From Treponema sp. (lineage in GTDB: Bacteria > Spirochaetota > Spirochaetia > Treponematales > Breznakiellaceae): DNA of 5,081 nucleotides. The stretch spans positions 1 to 5,081 of the forward strand of contig JAISAK010000214.1 of the NCBI GenBank assembly GCA_031266695.1. The letters are read 5' to 3'. A program made the translations under genes and the position numbers. Under the pieces are notes generated by a model, which worked only from the letters and a program-made list of their open reading frames with translations, was not told where the DNA came from and made no database searches. Below are positions 1-5,081 of this stretch, piece by piece. The stretch's first letter is position 1. Each line of letters starts with the position of its first letter.

Positions 1-8
1 GAATAAAA

Positions 9-1064
9 ATGGCAGAAAAAATGATGGGCGTAGTTTATCATGGTGTAAACGATTTGCGCTTTGAGGAAAGGGATATACCCAAAATAGTTGAACCAAGGGA
101 CGCCATAGTAAAGGTTGGCCTTTCCAGTATTTGTACCAGCGACTTTCATATCCGCAACGGAGCGGTGCCCCGGGCAAAGGAAAACACGATATTGGGCCAC
201 GAATTTGCCGGTGAAGTTATTGCCGTAGGAGATCTCGTACAAAAACTCAAGCCCGGTATGCGGGTGGCCTGTAATGTCGAGACCTTTTGCGGGGAATGTT
301 TCTTCTGCAAAAGGGGTTATGTCAATAATTGTATTCATGGCGGCTGGGAATTGGGCTGCCGCATTGATGGCTGCCAGACGGAATATGTCCGGGTACCCTT
401 TGCCGATAATGGCCTGACCCCCATACCGGACAGCCTGGCTTATGAAGACGTTATTATGATCAGCTGCATATTGCCCAGCGGTTATTTTGGCGCGGAATTG
501 GCGGATATTAAACCCGGGGATGTCGTCGTGGTACTCGGGGCCGGCCCCGTGGGTTATACCTCTATGATAAGCGCGCGCCTTTTTGGTCCCGCCGTAATCG
601 TCGCGACAGATGTGATAGACGAACGGCTTGCTTTCGCAAAAAAGCAGGGCTGGGCTGATGTAACGGTAAACCCGCAGAAGGAAGATTTGGAAAAAATAGT
701 ACGCTCCCTAAGCGGCGGCCGGGGCGCGGACGCGGTAATTGAATGTGCGGGGGGTCACAATACTTTTGAAACCGCCTGGCAAATAGCCCGTCCCAACGGC
801 GTGGTGTCTTTGATAGCGATGTATGAAGAGGACCAGGTTCTGCCGCTGCCGAAAATGTACGGCAAAAATTTGATATTCAAGACAGGCGGCGTGGATGCTT
901 CCAGGAATGACATTCTGATGAGGCTGATAGAAGGCGGAAAAATTAATACCCGCCCGATGCTTACCCATAGTATGCCGCTTAATGATATTATGCGCGGTTA
1001 TGAGATCTTTGAAAAACACCTTGACGGCTGTATCAAAGTAGCGATAACCCCCTACAAAAGATAG
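9..1064 (+). CDS. Zinc-dependent medium-chain alcohol/polyol dehydrogenase (MDR family)
   Basis: Cytoplasmic NAD(P)-dependent oxidoreductase of 351 residues, the usual family length, interconverting an alcohol or polyol and its carbonyl. Catalytic zinc ligands are visible as C42 (in CTSDFH), H64 with E65 (GHE) and probably C153. A complete structural-zinc set is present at C94, C97, C100 and C108. The Rossmann motif GAGPVG lies at 177-182, and D201 at the end of the next strand is the position that favours NAD over NADP. The CTSDxH motif and GAELADI (161-167) resemble the Thermoanaerobacter brockii secondary alcohol dehydrogenase branch, but that enzyme has Asp at the third ligand, lacks the four-Cys lobe and uses NADP. 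The substrate cannot be read from sequence; sorbitol, threonine or secondary-alcohol dehydrogenase are all possible. Only eight bases precede the ATG and no in-frame stop is seen, so the start could lie upstream; ATGs at 21 and 24 are alternatives. A hairpin follows the stop. Confidence 0.93.
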   Translation: MAEKMMGVVYHGVNDLRFEERDIPKIVEPRDAIVKVGLSSICTSDFHIRNGAVPRAKENTILGHEFAGEVIAVGDLVQKLKPGMRVACNVETFCGECFFCKRGYVNNCIHGGWELGCRIDGCQTEYVRVPFADNGLTPIPDSLAYEDVIMISCILPSGYFGAELADIKPGDVVVVLGAGPVGYTSMISARLFGPAVIVATDVIDERLAFAKKQGWADVTVNPQKEDLEKIVRSLSGGRGADAVIECAGGHNTFETAWQIARPNGVVSLIAMYEEDQVLPLPKMYGKNLIFKTGGVDASRNDILMRLIEGGKINTRPMLTHSMPLNDIMRGYEIFEKHLDGCIKVAITPYKR

Positions 1065-1077
1065 CAGGGCGCGTATG

Positions 1078-1116
1078 GAATGAACCGCCGCAGGGTAAAC
1101 CCGCGGCGGTTCATTC
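1078..1116. terminator. Perfect 14-bp hairpin between convergent genes (copy 1 of a shared element)
   Basis: GAATGAACCGCCGC (1078-1091) pairs without mismatch with GCGGCGGTTCATTC (1103-1116). Inside, A1092 is bulged and GGG (1093-1095) pairs with CCC (1100-1102) around a TAAA loop. The hairpin starts 13 bases after the dehydrogenase stop and ends 9 bases from the phosphoesterase stop, so it can serve as a shared terminator or 3'-end stabiliser in both directions. Neither side has the T-run of a classic intrinsic terminator, so termination is inferred from position and stability. Its arms match the arms of the structure at 4998-5080. Confidence 0.6.
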
Positions 1117-1125
1117 GTGTTGAGC

Positions 1126-2031
1126 TTACTTTACCTTCTCCACAATTTCGGCGACAATCTTGTCCACTTCGTTATAGGGAACCTGGCAGGTGCCTACCTG
1201 GTGGTGGCCGCCGCCGCCATAATGGAGAAGCAGGCTTCCCACGTCCACGGTGGCGCTGCGGTTGGTGATGCTGTAACCTACGGTGATTGCGGCATTCTGC
1301 TTGTTGCGGCCGTCGACTATCCACAGCGATATATTCTGTTCGGGATAGAGAGTATAAATCAGGAAACGATTTCCCGCGTAGATCGTGTCGACTCCCCGGA
1401 GGTCCACCAAAAGAACATTGCCTTCAACTTTGGCATGCCTGGCCACCATTTCGCGGAAAAGGGTGTTCTGCTCAAAGTAAATGTCCAGCCGTTCCTTAAC
1501 ATCGGACATAGCGAGAATTTCCTCGATGTTTTTTTCCGAACAGGCAAGGGCAAGCTCCTTCATCAAATCGTAGTTGCTGATGGTAAAATTCCGGAAGCGG
1601 CCAAGACCGGTGCGGGGATCCATGATAAAGCCCAAAAGCACCCAGCCCCGGGGGTTAAGTATTTCATCGGCACTGAGGTTTCCCGAATCCACCTTGTCAA
1701 CGTAGCGGATCATCTCCGCAAAACGGCCGAGTTTTTCATCTCCGCCGTAATACTCGTAGACTACCCTTGCGCAGCTTGGGGCTATTCGGGAGACCCCTTC
1801 AAAATAGGAATTTTTGCCGAGCCTTTCGGTCTCACTTGAATGATGATCAAACCAAAGCTTACAACCCTTGATATAGGGTATATTGGCAAGAATATCATTA
1901 TCTGTAGCTTGCACCAGGCCATCCTGGATGTCCTTGGGATGAACGAATTTCCATTCATCAATAAGGCCCAGGTAGAGCAAGAGCGCCCCGCAGGCCAAAC
2001 CGTCAAAATCAGATCTGGTTAACAATCTCAT
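1126..2031 (-). CDS. DHH/DHHA1-family phosphoesterase (exopolyphosphatase/nanoRNase-like)
   Basis: Cytoplasmic metal-dependent phosphoesterase of 301 residues. The N-terminal DHH domain shows motif I as TRSDFDG (5-11; metal ligands D8 and D10), likely motif II acidic residues around D44/D46, the signature FDHH at 61-64, and a motif IV Asp at D112 or D115 (YVDKVDSG). The C-terminal DHHA1 domain ends in the substrate-binding glycine motif GGGGHHQVGT (272-281). Relatives hydrolyse short RNAs, cyclic dinucleotide products, pAp or polyphosphate. Proteins of this subgroup are often labelled exopolyphosphatase-related without biochemical proof, so the substrate is open. Motif I carries Arg (R6) where many DHH enzymes have His; I believe this is normal for the subgroup. 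The ATG is supported by AGAGGGG nine bases upstream and by an extended -10 promoter behind it. It converges with the dehydrogenase and diverges from the M16 protease. Confidence 0.92.
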   Translation of the reverse strand: MRLLTRSDFDGLACGALLLYLGLIDEWKFVHPKDIQDGLVQATDNDILANIPYIKGCKLWFDHHSSETERLGKNSYFEGVSRIAPSCARVVYEYYGGDEKLGRFAEMIRYVDKVDSGNLSADEILNPRGWVLLGFIMDPRTGLGRFRNFTISNYDLMKELALACSEKNIEEILAMSDVKERLDIYFEQNTLFREMVARHAKVEGNVLLVDLRGVDTIYAGNRFLIYTLYPEQNISLWIVDGRNKQNAAITVGYSITNRSATVDVGSLLLHYGGGGHHQVGTCQVPYNEVDKIVAEIVEKVK

Positions 2032-2040
2032 CTTCTGCCA

Positions 2041-2047
2041 CCCCTCT
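2041..2047 (-). promoter_or_regulatory. Shine-Dalgarno site of the DHH phosphoesterase
   Basis: Read on the minus strand this is AGAGGGG, nine bases before the ATG at 2031-2029. It is the only good ribosome-binding site in the divergent gap and fixes the phosphoesterase start. Confidence 0.65.
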
Positions 2048-2061
2048 TCGATATTGTATAT

Positions 2062-2070
2062 ATTATATCA
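2062..2070 (-). promoter_or_regulatory. Extended -10 promoter for the DHH phosphoesterase
   Basis: On the minus strand the bases read TGATATAAT, a perfect TATAAT (2067-2062) preceded by the TGn of an extended -10 element. Transcription would start near 2055, giving a leader of about 24 bases that contains the AGAGGGG site. No good TTGACA lies 16-18 bases upstream, which is common for extended -10 promoters. The upstream part of this promoter overlaps the -10 box of the opposing protease promoter. Confidence 0.6.
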
Positions 2071-2088
2071 TTTTTATTCTATATGCGG

Positions 2089-2094
2089 TATAAT
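2089..2094 (+). promoter_or_regulatory. Perfect -10 box (TATAAT) before the M16 protease
   Basis: TATAAT lies six bases before the ATG at 2101. A sigma-70-type start 6-8 bases downstream would fall on or next to that ATG, giving a leaderless message. The -35 position at 17-bp spacing (2066-2071) reads TATCAT, a poor match, and overlaps the opposing -10. In an AT-rich gap a chance TATAAT is possible, and a start from another weak box such as TATATT at 2059-2064 cannot be excluded. Confidence 0.45.
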
Positions 2095-2100
2095 AATTGT

Positions 2101-5001
2101 ATGAAAAAAATTAATTTTTACCAGACTCTTGGAATTGGCCTCCTGCTTGCGGGGCTTTTGATCCTTCCGGCGTCTTTTACAGGCTGCGCCGGTATTCCGA
2201 AATTCGGCGCTTCGGCTTACGGAAACCTCGGAAAACCCTCCGATCCGATTCCTTTTCCCGAAAACTGCCGTACCGGCGTCCTTTCCAGCGGCCTTCGTTA
2301 CTATATCCTTGAAAATTCGCGACCTGCCGACCGGGCTTATTTGACCCTGGCGGTAAAAGCCGGATCGGTTCTTGAAACCGGTGAAGAGCAGGGGCTGGCC
2401 CATTTTGTTGAACACATGGCCTTTAACGGTACAGCCCGCTTCCCCGAAGCGGAACTGGTAAACTACCTCCGCTCCCTGGGCATGCGTTTCGGCCCCGAGG
2501 TCAACGCCTACACCTCCTACGATGAAACGGTGTACGGCATAGAAGTACCGGTTGAAACCGGGGCCGGCGGGGAAAAGCGCGTCCCCGTTACGGCTCTGGC
2601 TGTCATCGACGACTGGACCCGGGCCGTCACCTTTGCCCCCCGGGATGTGGATGATGAACGGCCGGTAATTATGGAAGAATACCGCTCCCGGCTGGGAGCA
2701 ATGGACAGAATTCAGCGGCAAATGCTCCCTGTCCTTTTCGAAGGTTCCCCCTATGCCAATCGTCTCCCCATAGGTCTTCCCGAAATTATCGAGTCCGCGC
2801 CGGCGTCGCGGATCGAGGATTTTTACCGGAAGTGGTACCGGGCGGACAATATGGCCCTGATCTTTGTGGGGGACTTTGACGGCGCGGCGCTGGAAGCTTC
2901 CCTTGAACAGCATTTTAGCATAGCAAAACCGGCAAACGCCCTTGACCGGCCTGTCTATGATCTTCCGGCCCCGAAAAGGGGAAACGTCAAAAGCCTTATC
3001 CTTGCCGATCCGGAGCTAACCTCCCTTCGCGTTGATATGTATTTCAAGCGCGGCCGGGAAACTCCCCGGAACGATTTAGCCCGTTTCAGAAACGAGATTA
3101 TCGACACACTTATCGATCGCATGCTGGGTTTTCGTTTTGACGACGCGGCAATGAAAAGCGAAACTCCCTATATCGACGCGGGCGCGGGGAATATCCGCTA
3201 CGGCGCGTCTTCCCGTTTTTATATTATGGCGGCCCAGGCAAAATCAGGCGCCGCCGAAGCCTGTCTTGCCGAACTGCTCCGGGAAAAAGAATCCCTGCTT
3301 CGCTACGGTTTTACCGAGGCGGAACTTTCGCTTGCCCGGAATTCCCTGATTTCCGATTTGCAGCGCGCGGTTTCCGAAAAAGACCGGCAGGAATCGGGCG
3401 GCCATGTCAATAACATTATCAGCCATTATCTTAGGGGCGAAAGCTTTGCCGATGTTGAATGGGAGCTTGAAGGGGTGCGGCAGCTTCTTCCCCATATCGG
3501 CGTCAGGGAAACAGCCGCCGCCGTAAAGAGCTACTTCAATTCCGGCGAGCTTTGCGTGTTTATCAGCGCTCCCGAAGCGGAAAAAGAGGGGCTTCCTTCG
3601 GAGGAGCGCGTCAGGCAGCTTGTTAAAGAAAGCTCTAAATTTGAAATTGCCCCGCCGGAATCAAGCGTGGTGGGAAACGAGGTTCTTCCATTTATTCCCG
3701 CGGGCGGATACATCACGGAGGAAACCCGGGACGAAGAGAGCGGCGCGGTTGTTTTGAAGCTCGGCAACGGGGCCCGGGTTATTCTCAAGGAAACCGGAAA
3801 CCGCAACAATGAAATTATTCTTCAGGCAATGGCCCGCGGCGGCTCCACCAGCGTTCCCCCCGAGGACGATGTTTCGGCGGATCTCGCGGCCGAGATGGTC
3901 GCCGTTTCCGGTCTCGGCCCCTATTCAAGGCCGGAGCTGACAAAAAAAATTGCCGCCAAACAGGTGTCCCTTGCTTCCTGGATATCTGATTATCACCGCG
4001 GGCTGCGGGGTTCCGCTACCGCCGGGGATCTCAAAACCCTTTTTGAGATGATCTATCTGAGCTTTACCGAGCCGCGCATTGATCCGGAAGCGGTTAAGGT
4101 AATGATGGAACAGTACCGGACTTCCCTGGCCCTGCGCAATGAAAGTCCCGATACGTTTTTTTTCGACGAAGTCAGCAAAACCATTTACGGAAACAACCCC
4201 CGGCTGAAGCCCGTGGAGCTTGCGGATCTGTCGAAGGTAGACATCGACAGGGCCCTCTCTTTTGTAAAGCGGGGCCTTAACCCCGCGGATTATACTTTTG
4301 TATTCACCGGGAATTTGGATGCCGGACAGATTCGCTCCTATATCGAGTCCTACCTTGGCTCGATTCCGGAGGGAACCGAAAATTTCAATACCTGGACCAA
4401 TCCCGGTATAACACGGCCGGGCGGTACGGAAAAAAATATTTACAAGGGAAAGGAAGAACGCGGTCTTGTATACATGGGTTGGTTTACAAAACAGCCCTAT
4501 ACCGAGGAGTTAAGCGCCGCAGCCCAGGTTTTAACCGAATATCTGGATATCAGAATGACGGAAGAAATCCGCGAAAAACTGGGCGGCGTTTATTCGATTT
4601 CCGTTGGAGTCTCGGCCTCGCCAATTCCCGACGGCGAACTTATTATGACCATTTACTTTGCCTGCGATCCCGGGCGGGTAAAAGAGCTGAGCGCGGCGGT
4701 ACAGGAATTGCTCGGAAGGACGGCCGGTCAGGGCGCGGCGGCGGATGGCGCGGAAATCAATCAGGATACCTTTGAAAAATCGGTGGAGGCTCTTAAAAAA
4801 GAATGGGAAGCTTCCATCCAGAACAATTCCTACATTGCCCAAAGCTACGTCAATTCATCGGTACTGCTGAACCTTCCCTTGTCGCGGCTTGACAAGCGTC
4901 CCGCCTATTACAGCGCGGTGACTCCGGCGGATATACGGGCCCTGTGCGCACGGCTTTTGCAAAGAGGGCCGGTGCAGGTAACGCTTTACCCGGAGAAATG
5001 A
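2101..5001 (+). CDS. M16-family (PqqL/insulinase-like) zinc metalloprotease lipoprotein
   Basis: Exported peptidase of 966 residues, close to E. coli PqqL (about 930), with the fused four-domain M16 layout. Residues 1-28 are a lipoprotein signal (MKK, hydrophobic core 10-22, lipobox FTGC), with C29 the lipidated residue. The inverted zinc motif H101-F-V-E104-H105 is intact; E104 is the catalytic base and the third ligand is probably E193, in ERPVIMEE with E186 seven residues before it as in pitrilysin. FGPEVNAYTSYDETVY (130-145) and FYRKWY...VGDFD (241-260) are family hallmarks. The C-terminal half repeats the fold from about 550 but has no His pair near 590-600, so it is a non-catalytic substrate-binding half; R824 and Y831 (REKLGGVY) match the conserved Arg/Tyr pair. 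It probably degrades peptides in the periplasm. An in-frame ATG at 2083 would add six residues (MRYNNC); 2101 is preferred because MKK begins a normal signal peptide. Neither start has a Shine-Dalgarno. Confidence 0.94.
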   Translation: MKKINFYQTLGIGLLLAGLLILPASFTGCAGIPKFGASAYGNLGKPSDPIPFPENCRTGVLSSGLRYYILENSRPADRAYLTLAVKAGSVLETGEEQGLAHFVEHMAFNGTARFPEAELVNYLRSLGMRFGPEVNAYTSYDETVYGIEVPVETGAGGEKRVPVTALAVIDDWTRAVTFAPRDVDDERPVIMEEYRSRLGAMDRIQRQMLPVLFEGSPYANRLPIGLPEIIESAPASRIEDFYRKWYRADNMALIFVGDFDGAALEASLEQHFSIAKPANALDRPVYDLPAPKRGNVKSLILADPELTSLRVDMYFKRGRETPRNDLARFRNEIIDTLIDRMLGFRFDDAAMKSETPYIDAGAGNIRYGASSRFYIMAAQAKSGAAEACLAELLREKESLLRYGFTEAELSLARNSLISDLQRAVSEKDRQESGGHVNNIISHYLRGESFADVEWELEGVRQLLPHIGVRETAAAVKSYFNSGELCVFISAPEAEKEGLPSEERVRQLVKESSKFEIAPPESSVVGNEVLPFIPAGGYITEETRDEESGAVVLKLGNGARVILKETGNRNNEIILQAMARGGSTSVPPEDDVSADLAAEMVAVSGLGPYSRPELTKKIAAKQVSLASWISDYHRGLRGSATAGDLKTLFEMIYLSFTEPRIDPEAVKVMMEQYRTSLALRNESPDTFFFDEVSKTIYGNNPRLKPVELADLSKVDIDRALSFVKRGLNPADYTFVFTGNLDAGQIRSYIESYLGSIPEGTENFNTWTNPGITRPGGTEKNIYKGKEERGLVYMGWFTKQPYTEELSAAAQVLTEYLDIRMTEEIREKLGGVYSISVGVSASPIPDGELIMTIYFACDPGRVKELSAAVQELLGRTAGQGAAADGAEINQDTFEKSVEALKKEWEASIQNNSYIAQSYVNSSVLLNLPLSRLDKRPAYYSAVTPADIRALCARLLQRGPVQVTLYPEK

Positions 5002-5080
5002 GCCTCCGCAGGGCAAGCTCGAACCTCCGGTTCGGCGCGGTATCTTTAGCGTTGCCGTTGTTTGAACGGAGGCTCGTTCG
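4998..5080. repeat. Structured 3' inverted-repeat element (copy 2), overlapping the protease stop
   Basis: GAGCCTCCG (5000-5008) pairs with CGGAGGCTC (5067-5075), and the stem extends outward by a T-G wobble and A-T pairs to about 4997/5078, taking in the protease stop codon. Inside, GGCAA (5012-5016) can pair with TTGCC (5052-5056), enclosing a compact hairpin CGAACC-TCC-GGTTCG (5020-5034). An alternative stem GAACG/CGTTC (5064-5068 with 5075-5079) competes with the outer one. The outer arms match those of the hairpin at 1078-1116 with paired changes. It may act as a terminator, a 3'-end stabiliser or a member of a dispersed repeat family; no T-run is visible before the window ends, and the element may continue beyond it. 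Confidence 0.5.
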
Positions 5081-5081
5081 A

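Noticed and set aside
1199..1216. GTGGTGGCCGCCGCCGCC triplet-like repeat
   Set aside because: It is the reverse complement of the codons for the GGGGHH motif of the DHHA1 domain, so it is explained by protein function.
1080..1268. Small plus-strand open frame starting MNRRRV in the convergent gap
   Set aside because: Its first codons are the hairpin arm and it then runs antisense through the end of the phosphoesterase gene; no ribosome-binding site is seen.
1117..1839. Long plus-strand open frame of about 240 codons antisense to the phosphoesterase
   Set aside because: The minus strand carries all DHH and DHHA1 motifs in order with a good ribosome-binding site and promoter; the plus-strand frame starts on GTG inside the hairpin flank and shows no recognisable motif.
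2104..2110. Seven-A tract just after the protease start as a phase-variation site
   Set aside because: AAA AAA after ATG is the ordinary Lys-Lys start of a signal peptide, and seven bases is short for a contingency tract.
2074..2913. Long minus-strand open frame of about 279 codons antisense to the 5' part of the protease
   Set aside because: It lies opposite the catalytic M16 domain, ends inside the divergent promoter, and its translation has no recognisable domain. It is explained as a shadow of GC-rich coding sequence.
4997..5081. Integron attC-like recombination site at the right edge
   Set aside because: The nested inverted repeats suggested it, since some treponemes carry integrons, but I could not find the paired RYYYAAC and GTTRRRY core sites at the ends, and there is no cassette-like gene or integrase in the window.

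Overview
The window looks like a piece of a bacterial chromosome from a spirochaete, probably a Treponema-type organism of moderate GC (a little above half by eye). This is inferred from a lipoprotein with a relaxed spirochaete-style lipobox, the gene families present and the base composition. No rRNA or other marker gene is present, so the assignment is only moderately sure. I see no tRNA, rRNA, CRISPR, transposase or phage gene.

Layout: (1) 9-1064 (+), a zinc-dependent medium-chain alcohol/polyol dehydrogenase with intact catalytic and structural zinc sites and an NAD-type Rossmann fold. (2) 1065-1125, a short convergent gap almost filled by a perfect 14-bp hairpin. (3) 1126-2031 (-), a DHH/DHHA1 phosphoesterase. 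(4) 2032-2100, an AT-rich divergent gap with two perfect TATAAT boxes pointing away from each other, 21 bp apart. (5) 2101-5001 (+), a large four-domain M16 (PqqL/insulinase-like) zinc protease exported as a lipoprotein. (6) 5002-5081, a structured non-coding tail running off the window edge.

The three genes have unrelated functions and do not form an operon: the dehydrogenase and phosphoesterase converge, and the phosphoesterase and protease diverge from a shared promoter region. The dehydrogenase is cytoplasmic redox metabolism, the DHH protein is probably cytoplasmic phosphodiester or nucleotide turnover, and the protease acts on peptides outside the inner membrane.

The most interesting signal is non-coding. 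The hairpin after the dehydrogenase and the longer structured tail after the protease appear to be two copies of one inverted-repeat element. Their arms match in sequence, and where they differ the opposite arm carries the compensating change. The divergent promoter is second: the protease -10 box sits only six bases from the best start codon and no Shine-Dalgarno is visible, which suggests a leaderless message. I found no clear new multi-gene system.
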